From: Bacillota bacterium
GTDB taxonomy: Bacteria > Bacillota > Clostridia > Lachnospirales > Lachnospiraceae
Length of the DNA stretch: 64,000 nt
Assembly: GCA_023411555.1 (NCBI GenBank)
Contig: JAEYOQ010000037.1
Span: forward strand, 52,022 to 116,021
Reading direction: 5' to 3'
The notes under the pieces are model-generated. The model was not told where the DNA came from and did not search any database. It saw nothing but the letters and a program-made list of their open reading frames with translations. A program made the position numbers and the translations under genes. Below, in pieces: positions 51,483-60,234 of this stretch; the first letter of the stretch is position 1; every line of letters begins with the position of its first letter.

Positions 51483-52046
51483 ATGTCATTAGTTGGAACA
51501 GAAGTAAAACCATTTAAGGCTCAGGCATTTCAGAATGGAAAGTTTATTGAGGTAACAGAGCAGGATATGAAAGGAAAGTGGAGCGTTGTATGCTTCTATC
51601 CCGCAGATTTCACCTTTGTATGTCCTACAGAGTTAGAGGATTTACAGAATGTTTATGAGGATTTAAAGAAGCTTGGCGCAGAGGTGTACTCGGTATCTAC
51701 CGATACTCATTTTACTCATAAGGCTTGGCATGACAGCTCCGAAGCAATTAAGAAATTAACTTACATCATGATTGGAGATCCTTCCCATACTCTTTCCCGT
51801 AACTTTGATGTATTAATTGAAGCAGATGGTTTGGCTGACCGCGGTACCTTTATCATTGATCCCGACGGTGTAATTCAATCAGTGGAAATCAATGCAGGAA
51901 ATATCGGGCGTGATGCAAATATTGTGCTTAATAAGATCAAGGCTGCACAGTATGTAAGAAATCATCCGGGCGAAGTATGTCCTGCTAAGTGGAAAGAGGG
52001 GGCTGCAACCTTGAAGCCGAGTCTTGACCTGGTTGGAAAGATCTAA
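51483..52046 (+). CDS. ahpC: Alkyl hydroperoxide reductase subunit C (2-Cys peroxiredoxin)
   Basis: 187 residues. Reduces peroxides with a peroxidatic Cys in DFTFVCPTELEDL (Cys47) and a resolving Cys in GEVCPAKWKEG near residue 166. Length and sequence (VSTDTHFTHKAWHD, RGTFIIDPDG) are standard for bacterial AhpC. AGGAGG precedes the ATG. The AhpF reductase gene follows. The promoter carries a PerR/Fur-like palindrome. Confidence 0.98.
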   Translation: MSLVGTEVKPFKAQAFQNGKFIEVTEQDMKGKWSVVCFYPADFTFVCPTELEDLQNVYEDLKKLGAEVYSVSTDTHFTHKAWHDSSEAIKKLTYIMIGDPSHTLSRNFDVLIEADGLADRGTFIIDPDGVIQSVEINAGNIGRDANIVLNKIKAAQYVRNHPGEVCPAKWKEGAATLKPSLDLVGKI

Positions 52047-52083
52047 TGATAATAGATTGAAATATTAGAGATCTGCAGAAAGG

Positions 52084-52135
52084 CTGATGCATGTTGTCTT
52101 TTCCTGTATCGTTAGCATATATTATGCAACAGCCT
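52084..52135. repeat. Intergenic hairpin repeat, copy 2
   Basis: Matches 31764-31812. Here ggctgatgcat and atgcaacagcc form the outer stem around ttgtcttttcctg...; it lies in the ahpC-ahpF spacer and may change the ratio of the two. Confidence 0.5.
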
Positions 52136-52175
52136 ATGAAGTCTGCAGGCTATGAAGAAAGGCATGGTTACTATT

Positions 52176-53705
52176 ATGATGCTAGATGCTGAAATTAAAG
52201 AACAACTTGCCCAGTACCTGGCTCTCATGGAAGGTGAGGTTCATATTAAAATAAGCACCGGAGATGATGAGGTATCAAGGGATATCACCGCATTGGTAGA
52301 GGAACTTGTATCGATGTCCTCCCTGATCAAGGTTGAACATACTACCTTAGAAAGAACACCCAGTTTTAGTGTTAATCGTCCTGGCGAGGATACGGGCGTA
52401 GTATTTGCCGGGTTACCTCTGGGGCATGAATTCACCTCCCTGGTATTAGCACTACTGCAGGTTAGCGGAAGAGCTCCCAAGGTAGATAGTAAGGTGATCG
52501 ATCAGGTGAAAAATCTAAAGGGTGAATATTCTTTTGAGACCTATATCAGCCTAAGCTGCCATAACTGTCCGGAGGTAGTTCAGGCACTAAATCTGATGAG
52601 TATCTTGAATCCGGGGATTACTCATACCATGATTGATGGTGCTGCTTATAAGAGTGAAGTAGAAAGCAAGGATATCATGGCGGTGCCCTCCGTTTATCTG
52701 AATGGTGAGTTCTTTGAAAGCGGCAGAATGACGATTGAGGAGATACTGGTCAAAATCGGCAGTACACCTGATACTTCTGAGCTTTCGGATAAAGAGCCCT
52801 TTGATGTGTTGGTTGTCGGTGGAGGCCCGGCAGGTGCCAGTGCCGCAATCTATGCCGCTAGGAAGGGTATCAGAACAGGTATTGTTGCAGAGCGCTTTGG
52901 AGGCCAGGTGCGTGACACCTTAGGAATCGAGAACTTAATTAGTGTTGCTTATATGGAGGGGCCTCAATTGGCTGCTACTTTGGAGGAGCACGTAAGAAAT
53001 TATGATGTAGATATCATAAGCGGAAAACGGGCAAAAAGTCTGGAGAAAAAGGAATTAATTGAGATTACTCTGGAGAGCGGAGAGGTACTTAAGAGTAAGA
53101 CAGTAATACTTTCTACCGGAGCCCGTTGGAGAAATGTCGGTGTACCCGGTGAACAGGAATTTAAGAACAAAGGGGTTGCATATTGTCCTCACTGCGATGG
53201 TCCTCTGTTCAAGGATAAGGATATCGCAGTAATCGGTGGTGGTAACTCAGGAATTGAGGCTGCAATTGATCTTGCTGGAATTGTAAGGCATCTGACTGTG
53301 CTTGAATTCATGCCGGAACTGAAGGCTGATGCAGTGTTACAAAAGCGTCTCTATAGCCTACCCAATGTAACAGTAGTTAAGAATGTACAGACCAAGGAGA
53401 TTACCGGAACCGGTAAGGTGGATGGAATCACATATATGGACCGAGCCAGTGGAGAAGAGCATCACATTCCTCTCCAAGGTGTATTTGTTCAGATTGGTCT
53501 TGTTCCTAATACTGATTGGCTTGGGGACAGCGTGGAGCGTAATCGCATTGGTGAGATTGTTGTGGATGCTCGCAATGCAACTGGTGTACCCGGTGTTTTT
53601 GCAGCTGGCGATTGTACTACAAGTCCTTATAAGCAGATCGTTATCTCAATGGGCTCGGGTGCAACAGCAGCCTTGAGTGCTTTTGATTATTTGATTAGAA
53701 ATTAA
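52176..53705 (+). CDS. ahpF: Alkyl hydroperoxide reductase subunit F
   Basis: 509 residues from ATG 52176 (MMLDAEIKEQLAQYL), which matches the usual AhpF start; ATG 52152 is possible. It passes electrons from NAD(P)H to AhpC. N-terminal double thioredoxin-fold domain with CHNCPE (about residue 127); FAD domain with VVGGGPAGASAAIYAARKG; redox-active CPHCDG; NADH motif AVIGGGNSGIEAA; C-terminal GVFAAGDCTTSPYKQIVISMG. The motifs show the full-length AhpF rather than the shorter thioredoxin reductase-like form. Confidence 0.96.
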   Translation: MMLDAEIKEQLAQYLALMEGEVHIKISTGDDEVSRDITALVEELVSMSSLIKVEHTTLERTPSFSVNRPGEDTGVVFAGLPLGHEFTSLVLALLQVSGRAPKVDSKVIDQVKNLKGEYSFETYISLSCHNCPEVVQALNLMSILNPGITHTMIDGAAYKSEVESKDIMAVPSVYLNGEFFESGRMTIEEILVKIGSTPDTSELSDKEPFDVLVVGGGPAGASAAIYAARKGIRTGIVAERFGGQVRDTLGIENLISVAYMEGPQLAATLEEHVRNYDVDIISGKRAKSLEKKELIEITLESGEVLKSKTVILSTGARWRNVGVPGEQEFKNKGVAYCPHCDGPLFKDKDIAVIGGGNSGIEAAIDLAGIVRHLTVLEFMPELKADAVLQKRLYSLPNVTVVKNVQTKEITGTGKVDGITYMDRASGEEHHIPLQGVFVQIGLVPNTDWLGDSVERNRIGEIVVDARNATGVPGVFAAGDCTTSPYKQIVISMGSGATAALSAFDYLIRN

Positions 53706-53727
53706 TATAGGAATAGATTTGTACTTC

Positions 53728-53801
53728 GCAGGGCTGTTTCAATAGGTAGGTATAGCTGTTGGCTTTCCATCAGTGTTAGCTTTACATTGAAACAGCCCTG
53801 C
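53728..53801 (+). terminator. Terminator of ahpC-ahpF
   Basis: gcagggctgtttcaat (53728-53743) and attgaaacagccctgc (53786-53801) are perfectly complementary (16 bp) with a 42-base loop that has smaller pairings. Confidence 0.7.
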
Positions 53802-53831
53802 TCTGTAGATATTTATAAGCTACGAATAAAG

Positions 53832-53873
53832 AGATTATCCTCCACTTAAGGATTCAAGGATAATCTTTTTTTG
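53832..53873 (+). terminator. Second terminator downstream of ahpF
   Basis: agattatcct (53832-53841) pairs with aggataatct (53858-53867), followed by a T run. The rest of the gap to 54043 has no gene. Confidence 0.85.
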
Positions 53874-54043
53874 CTATATGACAGTGTTGAATCAACACCG
53901 GATTAGAACTCAATTGTCATCCTTTTATTGCCATCTTATAACTTTCGAGGTATGATATAATATAAGTATACGAGCGGAAGCGGAGAAAGTTCGATATCAT
54001 ATACACGAGTACATACTGAAAATAATTATTTAGAGGGTTTGCT

Positions 54044-54724
54044 ATGAAAATAAAGGTGATAAGTTTCGATATATTTCAGACATTAGTTGATGTTAATCAA
54101 CGCATTCCTCATATCTGGAAGGGGATTCTGGGTGAAGCCTATACCATGGAGGAGGGACTGAGAGGTTCCAATGCTATTTTAATGAATTACCCGGCCTCTC
54201 ATCATAAAGCACTACAGGCAAACCGCTTTTATAGTATGAGGGAGGTATATTTGGATTGTGCAAAAACTACCCTGGAAGAAATAAAACTTTCAGTAAGCCC
54301 GGAGATAATAGTAGACAATCTTTTGATTCAGCATTCCAAAGCGCCGCTTTATGAGGATGTTAAGGAATGTTTGGCAAAATTGCAGAATAAATATCGTATT
54401 ATCCTATCCAGTGACTCTAATCATACAATGGTGGATGATTTGGTGAGGAATCTCACTTATGATGAGCTATTTATCTCCGAAGATCTTGGATGCTACAAGG
54501 GGAGCCCGGACGGAGCCTTCTTCCGGCAGGTGATAAGCAGAATAGGGGTAAGACCGGATGAAATACTACATGTAGGAGATAGTGGAAGCGATGTTATGGG
54601 TGCAAAGTGGGCTGGAGTAATCAGCTGTTGGATCAATCGTGAAAACTCTCTTTGGATACATGAGACAAGACCGGACTATATAATAGAGAGTTTGTCGGAA
54701 CTTACAAAGCTCCTACAATTGTAA
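54044..54724 (+). CDS. HAD-superfamily hydrolase
   Basis: 226 residues. Motif I ISFDIFQTLVDVN supplies the nucleophile Asp in DIFQT; as in many members, the second Asp of DxD is replaced by Phe. Motif II is RIILSSDSN, the Lys is in LGCYKGSPD, and motif IV is EILHVGDSGSDVMGAKWAG. A helical cap lies between about 20 and 95. The likely substrate is a small phosphate ester, but it is unknown. GAGGG precedes the ATG. It may be co-transcribed with the following transglutaminase-like gene (44-bp gap). Confidence 0.9.
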   Translation: MKIKVISFDIFQTLVDVNQRIPHIWKGILGEAYTMEEGLRGSNAILMNYPASHHKALQANRFYSMREVYLDCAKTTLEEIKLSVSPEIIVDNLLIQHSKAPLYEDVKECLAKLQNKYRIILSSDSNHTMVDDLVRNLTYDELFISEDLGCYKGSPDGAFFRQVISRIGVRPDEILHVGDSGSDVMGAKWAGVISCWINRENSLWIHETRPDYIIESLSELTKLLQL

Positions 54725-54768
54725 AGGCAAGCTTTGAGTGGATAGTTACATCTGATCGGAGGACGATT

Positions 54769-55653
54769 ATGCGGAAAAAATTAATTGCTATATTAATAAT
54801 AATGTTAATGTCCGGAAGCATTACAGAGGCAGGGGTACTACCAGGTCTTGCCGATGTTGACCTGTTTCATGTAAGTGCGAGAGCAGAAGCAGCAACTGAG
54901 GTTACCATTAACGACGAGAAGGCCTTGATTAAGACATTATATCAGACCTTGTTAAGCCGAGAGGAGAAGATCACAATTAAGCATTCCATTCCGGATTATA
55001 GAATCGATCTTAATGATCTTCTTGCCAAAGTCTATGATATCGACGATGAAAAGACGGCTAAGGATAGTGACTATTTAAAATTTTCCATAGAAAGTTGGGG
55101 CTATTCGGGAAAGACAATTGGAAATAACGCAACACTGAATTTCAGATTCACCTATAAAACTACTTTAAAGGAAGAGAAGGAAGTGGATAAGAAGGTGAAG
55201 AGTGCTCTAAAAGGAATGGAGCTGGAGGATGCCTCAGATTATGAGAAGGTGAAGAAGATTCATGACTATATTATTAAACGAGTAAGCTATGACAACACGC
55301 TGAAAAAGGTCTCTGCCTATGATGCTCTGATCGATAAATCTGCAGTTTGCGAAGGCTATAGTATGCTGGCCTATCGTATGTTCACAGAAGCCGGTCTGAA
55401 ATGCAAGATTATAGTAGGAACAGGTAATGGTGGACCTCATGCCTGGAATATTGTGAAGGTGGAGGATAAATGGTACAATATCGACTTGACTTGGGATGAT
55501 CCGATTTCCTCGGACGGAAAGCCGATGCTAGTATACGATTTCTTTTTAAAAAGTACAAAGGACTTTAAAGATCATAAGAGATATGAGGAGTATAAGGCAG
55601 AAGAGTTCGTGAAAACCTATCCCATATCCAAGACCAGCTATAAGATGAAGTAA
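54769..55653 (+). CDS. Secreted transglutaminase-like (papain-fold) protein
   Basis: 294 residues. Signal peptide (RKKLIAILIIMLMSGSITEA). The transglutaminase core shows the Cys-His-Asp triad: Cys in SAVCEGYSMLAYRMF (about residue 199), His in GGPHAWNIVKV, Asp in WYNIDLTWDDP. The segment KIHDYIIKRVSYDN is the usual lead-in to this fold. Such proteins can be proteases, peptide ligases or amidases at the cell surface. Possibly it does the job missing from the MoxR cluster, but that is speculation. CGGAGGAC precedes the ATG. Confidence 0.88.
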   Translation: MRKKLIAILIIMLMSGSITEAGVLPGLADVDLFHVSARAEAATEVTINDEKALIKTLYQTLLSREEKITIKHSIPDYRIDLNDLLAKVYDIDDEKTAKDSDYLKFSIESWGYSGKTIGNNATLNFRFTYKTTLKEEKEVDKKVKSALKGMELEDASDYEKVKKIHDYIIKRVSYDNTLKKVSAYDALIDKSAVCEGYSMLAYRMFTEAGLKCKIIVGTGNGGPHAWNIVKVEDKWYNIDLTWDDPISSDGKPMLVYDFFLKSTKDFKDHKRYEEYKAEEFVKTYPISKTSYKMK

Positions 55654-55766
55654 CGAAGAAGAAACAAATCGAAAAATAAAAAATCATCGAAAATCAAGTA
55701 AGATGGGGATATTTATCGAAGATAGTTCAAAATATTACTCTTTAAAAGAGACACTTTTAATGTTAT

Positions 55767-55984
55767 ACTATACGGGATAAGCAAAGTTCTATGAATTAAA
55801 TGATAATCTGGAAGCACTTGTGCTTCCAAGTTATCATTTAATTCATAGAACGCGCAACGCGAGCGAGTGAACTTTAGTTCACGAGCTACGGTGCTTATCC
55901 CGTATAGTGTACAGGATCACATGCGCAACGCGAGCGAGTGAACTTTAGTTCACGAGCTACGGTGCTTATCCCGTATGGTATACC
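55767..55984. repeat. Structured compound repeat: long hairpin plus 54-bp perfect direct repeat
   Basis: Outer left arm actatacgggataagca (55767-55783) is complementary to tgcttatcccgtatagt (55892-55908) and, less one base, to the same block in the second copy (55963-55980). Inside is a hairpin with a perfect 21-bp stem (55786-55806 with 55831-55851) and an 8-bp upper stem (55810-55817 with 55820-55827). Then 54 bp (55852-55905) recurs exactly at 55923-55976; each copy contains the gtgaactttagttcac hairpin. No ORF. The rest of 55654-56032 is AT-rich. Confidence 0.9.
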
Positions 55985-56032
55985 CCAATCATCCCATTTT
56001 GAAGCATTAATTGAGATAAAGGAGCCTTTATC

Positions 56033-58090
56033 ATGAACCGTAGAATTAAACTTAGTGGTGCACTGAGAATATACTTACTCTGGCCGATAATATTGACCTC
56101 GGTTTTGTTGTGCATGAATCTGAGTATATATCTGATAGACCGATTAGCAGGCTACGTTATGACAGCATTTACTGTTATATATTTTGTGATGGCTTTGACT
56201 GTTTATCTGGTAAAGCGCCATAAAATCGCTGCTGAGTTGGTTCGATATGCCATGGATTACGGTCAGGTACAGAAGCGTTTACTGAAGGAATTACATCTCC
56301 CCTATGCTATCCTTGATCTGGAGGGTAGAATGCAATGGGGCAATGATGAATTTATGGATATCATACAGGAGAGGAGCGCTGCCAGACGTTCGATCTCGAA
56401 CATATTTCCTGAACTAACGGTGGACGTACTTCCGAAGAAGGAGATGGATGAGGTACTGCATGTGGTTTTCCACGGCCGAAATTATAAGGTTTTATTGCGT
56501 AAGGTAGTAACTCCTGATTTTGAGGATGATATCAGCTTTCATCTTTATGATGAAGACATATGGGACGGTCGGAATGCGCTGATTGCTATGTATCTCTACG
56601 ATGAGACAGAGATTATCTCTCTCTTGAAGGAGAATAAGGAACAGAAGCTGATAACTGGGTTATTATATATCGATAATTACGAAGAAGCACTTGAAAGTAT
56701 AGATGAGGTTCGACGATCCTTGTTAACCGCCCTGGTTGATCGAAAGATCAATAAATACATGCAGGGGATTGATGCAATTACAAAAAAGCTGGAGAAGGAT
56801 AAATATATCTTCGTATTTCAGCAGAAATATCTGCCCTTTTTACAGACAAGCAAGTTCTCAATACTGGAAGAGGTCAGAGGGGTTAATATCGGTAATGAGA
56901 TGTCTGTTACCATAAGTATTGGCTTGGGTGTAAATGCCGATACCTATATCAGCGGATATGAATATGCCAGAGCAGCTATCGATCTTGCTCTGGGCCGTGG
57001 TGGGGATCAAGCAGTTGTCAAGGACAGGGAAAAGATATCCTACTATGGAGGCAAGAGCATTTCCGTTGAGAAGAGTACTCGTGTTAAAGCAAGGGTAAAG
57101 GCCCATGCGTTCCGTGAATTTGTGGAGGGCAAGGATAAGGTTGTTATTATGGGACATAAAATTGGAGATGTGGATTCCTTTGGTTCTGCCATAGGTGTAT
57201 ATCGCATCGCCAAATCCTTCAATAAGAAGGTCCATATTGTAATTAATGAGGTCACTTCCTCCCTTCGTCCGTTGATGAATAAGTTTGTGAATAATCCGGA
57301 TTATGAAGAGGATATGTTTTTAAGAAATGATCAGGCTAAGGAAGTTGTAGATGGTAATACGCTTTTGGTTATCGTAGACGTTAACCGTCCGTCTTATCTT
57401 GAATGTGCGGAGTTACTGGAGTATACGAAAACAATAGTAATCTTTGATCATCATCGGCAGACGAATGAAGCGATTGATACCGCTGTGTTATCCTATGTAG
57501 AGCCATATGCTTCCTCGACTAGTGAGATGATCGCAGAGATAATGCAATACATCGGAGGAAATCTTAAGCTGAAGCCGGTAGAAGCGGATGCTTTATATTC
57601 AGGTATTATGATTGATACCAATAACTTCTTGACTAAGACTGGTGTACGTACCTTCGAGGCGGCCGCATATCTGAGAAGAAGCGGTGCAGATGTGACCCGA
57701 ATACGGAAAGCCTTCCGAGGTGAGATGATAGAATATAAGATTAAGGCAAAAGCAATCAGCGGTACAGAGCTTTTCTTAAATCATTATGCAATAGCAGTCT
57801 GTGAAAGCGCACAGGTGGATAGCCCTATGATTTTAGGGGCACAGGTGGCAAATGAACTTCTGAATATTACAGATATTAAGGCAACCTTTGTTTTAACAGA
57901 TTATAATGGTAAGATATATATCAGTGCCAGATCCATCGATGAAGTAAATGTCCAGATTATTATGGAGAAGCTGGGTGGCGGTGGACATCTGAGTGTAGCC
58001 GGAAGCCAGTTGGAGAATACAACAATTCAGGATGCAATCATAAGATTGAAAACAACCCTTACCAAGATGCATGAAGAGGGAGAGTTGTAG
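56033..58090 (+). CDS. gdpP: Cyclic-di-AMP phosphodiesterase GdpP
   Basis: 685 residues. Two N-terminal membrane segments (about 12-30 and 37-58), a degenerate PAS region (LPYAILDLEGRMQWGNDEF), a degenerate GGDEF domain (from about 205) and the DHH/DHHA1 phosphodiesterase: GHKIGDVDSFGSAIGV, VIVDVNRPSY, IFDHHRQTN, GIMIDTNNF, and GGGGHLSVAGSQ. It cleaves c-di-AMP to pApA and so affects potassium, cell-wall and osmotic control. AAAGGAG precedes the ATG. It forms a conserved gdpP-rplI-dnaB cluster. Confidence 0.96.
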   Translation: MNRRIKLSGALRIYLLWPIILTSVLLCMNLSIYLIDRLAGYVMTAFTVIYFVMALTVYLVKRHKIAAELVRYAMDYGQVQKRLLKELHLPYAILDLEGRMQWGNDEFMDIIQERSAARRSISNIFPELTVDVLPKKEMDEVLHVVFHGRNYKVLLRKVVTPDFEDDISFHLYDEDIWDGRNALIAMYLYDETEIISLLKENKEQKLITGLLYIDNYEEALESIDEVRRSLLTALVDRKINKYMQGIDAITKKLEKDKYIFVFQQKYLPFLQTSKFSILEEVRGVNIGNEMSVTISIGLGVNADTYISGYEYARAAIDLALGRGGDQAVVKDREKISYYGGKSISVEKSTRVKARVKAHAFREFVEGKDKVVIMGHKIGDVDSFGSAIGVYRIAKSFNKKVHIVINEVTSSLRPLMNKFVNNPDYEEDMFLRNDQAKEVVDGNTLLVIVDVNRPSYLECAELLEYTKTIVIFDHHRQTNEAIDTAVLSYVEPYASSTSEMIAEIMQYIGGNLKLKPVEADALYSGIMIDTNNFLTKTGVRTFEAAAYLRRSGADVTRIRKAFRGEMIEYKIKAKAISGTELFLNHYAIAVCESAQVDSPMILGAQVANELLNITDIKATFVLTDYNGKIYISARSIDEVNVQIIMEKLGGGGHLSVAGSQLENTTIQDAIIRLKTTLTKMHEEGEL

Positions 58091-58120
58091 TCAAAATCTA
58101 TCGATAAAGGAGAAAGAGAT

Positions 58121-58567
58121 ATGGAGATTATTTTAACACAGGATGTTAAATCCCTTGGAAAGAAAGGCGAAATCGTCAAAGTAAGCGATGGTTATGCAAG
58201 AAACTTTATTTTACCGAAAAAGCTAGGTCTGGAGGCTACTAAGCAGAACCTGTATGATTTAAATATGCAAAAGGCTGCCGAAGAGAAGAGACAGAAGGAA
58301 ATTCTTGAGGAAGCAAAAGCCTTTGGTAAGAAGCTGGAGGAACTTACCGTTAAGCTGTCCATAAAAGCAGGCGAAGGCGGGAAGACCTTTGGTTCAGTAT
58401 CCTCTAAGGAAATTGCAGAGGCTGCCAAAAAGCAGTTTAATCTGGACATTGATAAGAAAAAGCTACAGTTAAATGACCCGATCAAGCATGCAGGTTCCTA
58501 TACTGTTCCTGTGAAATTACATCCGCAAGTAACCGCAGAGATGAAGGTTGTAGTTGAGGCAGTTTAA
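58121..58567 (+). CDS. rplI: 50S ribosomal protein L9
   Basis: 148 residues. The N-terminal domain (MEIILTQDVKSLGKKGEIVKVSDGYARNFILPKKLG) is the L9 signature, followed by a long helix and a C-terminal domain (VTAEMKVVVEAV). Binds 23S rRNA. AAAGGAGAAA precedes the ATG. Conserved between gdpP and dnaB. Confidence 0.98.
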   Translation: MEIILTQDVKSLGKKGEIVKVSDGYARNFILPKKLGLEATKQNLYDLNMQKAAEEKRQKEILEEAKAFGKKLEELTVKLSIKAGEGGKTFGSVSSKEIAEAAKKQFNLDIDKKKLQLNDPIKHAGSYTVPVKLHPQVTAEMKVVVEAV

Positions 58568-58599
58568 GGTTTATAGTGAATGCTACGGGAGGAATACCA

Positions 58600-59928
58600 A
58601 TGGATGAATCATTTATAAAAAGAATACTTCCCCACAGCACTGAGGCGGAGCAATCGGTAATCGGATCAATGATAATGGATAAGGATGCGATTGTAGCCGC
58701 TTCCGAGGTAATCAGTAGTACGGATTTTTATGAGCAGCAATATGCAATACTTTTCGAGACTATGCTAGAGCTGTATAATGAAGGAAAGCCGGTCGATTTG
58801 GTTACACTTCAGGATCGGTTGAAGGAAAAGGATGTTCCACCTCAGGTATGCAGCTTGGAATTCATAAGAGATTTGGTTACGGCAGTACCAACCTCGGCTA
58901 ATGTCAGATATTATGCACAAATAGTAAGGGACAAAGCCGTGCTTCGAAGACTGATCAAGGTAGCAGAAGAGACAGCAAATGATTGTTATCTGGATAAAGA
59001 AAAACTTGATGTAATCATGGAGAAGACGGAAAAGCAGGTATTTGATATCGTCCAAAATAGAGGAACCAAGGAATTTACAGATATCAAGGAAGTGGTTCTT
59101 CGCTCCATAGACAGCATTGAGGCAGCTGCTAAGAACCAGGGTAGTGTTACCGGTGTAGCAACTGGTTTTTATGATTTAGATTATAAGACAGCAGGGCTTC
59201 AGCCCTCTGATTTAATATTGATTGCAGCCAGACCTTCCATGGGTAAGACTGCATTTGTACTTAATATTGCGGAATATGTAGCATTAAAGTCCAATGTGAC
59301 CACCGCAATCTTCAGCTTGGAAATGTCGCAGGATCAGTTAGTTAAGCGTATGCTGGCTATGAATTCCAGAGTGGATTCCCAGGCGATACGTACCGGTTCT
59401 CTCTCTGGCGAAGATTGGGCGCTTCTAATGGAGAGTGCGCGAATCATCGGTAACTCCAATTTGGTGATTGATGATACCTCAGCGATCTCGGTGAGTGAGC
59501 TTCGTTCAAAATGTAGAAAGCTTAAGCTGGAAAAGAACCTGGGACTGATCATTATTGACTACCTCCAGCTGATGACCGGAAGTAAAAAATCAGAATCAAG
59601 ACAACAGGAGATCTCAGAGATCTCAAGATCCTTAAAGTCCTTAGCAAGAGAGATAAATGTACCGGTAGTAGCACTATCCCAGTTAAGTCGTGCGGTAGAA
59701 CAGCGTCCCGACAAGCGTCCAATGCTATCGGATCTTCGTGAGTCCGGTGCAATCGAGCAGGATGCCGACGTGGTAATGTTCATCTATCGTGATGACTATT
59801 ACAACAAGGATACCGAGGAACCCGGTGTATCAGAGATCATTATAGGTAAACAAAGAAACGGTCCGGTAGGCACCGTAAAACTGGCTTGGCAAGCAAACTT
59901 CACCAAATTCGCAAACTTGGAACGCTGA
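58600..59928 (+). CDS. dnaB: Replicative DNA helicase
   Basis: 442 residues from ATG 58600, with GGGAGGAAT before it; the in-frame GTG at 58576 lacks one. N-terminal DnaB domain (PHSTEAEQSVIGSMIMDKDA), linker, RecA-like motor with Walker A ARPSMGKTA, Walker B GLIIIDYLQLM, and SQLSRAVEQRPDKRPMLSDLRESGAIEQDAD. C-terminus GTVKLAWQANFTKFANLER. It unwinds DNA ahead of the replisome. No intein is seen. Confidence 0.98.
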   Translation: MDESFIKRILPHSTEAEQSVIGSMIMDKDAIVAASEVISSTDFYEQQYAILFETMLELYNEGKPVDLVTLQDRLKEKDVPPQVCSLEFIRDLVTAVPTSANVRYYAQIVRDKAVLRRLIKVAEETANDCYLDKEKLDVIMEKTEKQVFDIVQNRGTKEFTDIKEVVLRSIDSIEAAAKNQGSVTGVATGFYDLDYKTAGLQPSDLILIAARPSMGKTAFVLNIAEYVALKSNVTTAIFSLEMSQDQLVKRMLAMNSRVDSQAIRTGSLSGEDWALLMESARIIGNSNLVIDDTSAISVSELRSKCRKLKLEKNLGLIIIDYLQLMTGSKKSESRQQEISEISRSLKSLAREINVPVVALSQLSRAVEQRPDKRPMLSDLRESGAIEQDADVVMFIYRDDYYNKDTEEPGVSEIIIGKQRNGPVGTVKLAWQANFTKFANLER

Positions 59929-59945
59929 GACCAGCATAAAATGGA

Positions 59946-60000
59946 AGATAGCCCCACCTCCAAGAGTTTACTCTTGAGGGTGGGGCTATCTTGCGTTTTA
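59946..60000 (+). terminator. Terminator after dnaB
   Basis: agatagccccacc (59946-59958) pairs with ggtggggctatct (59979-59991), with an inner caagagtttactcttg stem, then gcgtttta. Confidence 0.85.
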
Positions 60001-60008
60001 TATTGGCG

Positions 60009-60115
60009 AAGCCAATACCACCGAGAGGCCAAAGGCATCGAGGTGGGTGCTGGTCTAAGCGGTATCCAAGCCAATACCACCGAGAGGCCCAAGGCATCGA
60101 GGTGGGTGCTGGTCT
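60009..60115. repeat. Two-copy tandem repeat (59-nt period) downstream of dnaB
   Basis: A 48-bp block (60009-60056) recurs at 60068-60115 with one difference. Each contains ccacc...ggtgg and ends tgctggtct. The block is preceded by the tattggc-gaa-gccaata hairpin (60001-60017), and agaccagca at the dnaB stop (59928-59936) is its inverted complement, so the whole may fold into a large stem. Confidence 0.8.
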
Positions 60116-60153
60116 CATATTTACTTTCCTACGTTACTAAACTAAAAAATTAA

Positions 60154-60182
60154 TTGACAAAAATTACACAAATGAGTAAAAT
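60154..60182 (+). promoter_or_regulatory. SigA-type promoter of the MFS gene
   Basis: TTGACA (60154-60159), 17-bp spacer, TAAAAT (60177-60182). Confidence 0.65.
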
Positions 60183-60234
60183 TGTTTCTTATCTGATTGA
60201 TTTGTGTCATCTAAATGAATGGAGGAGAATTATC

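Noticed and set aside
60009..60115. Minus-strand ORFs over the tandem repeat after dnaB
   Set aside because: They read through the terminator and the duplicated non-coding block; the apparent protein repeats reflect the DNA repeat.
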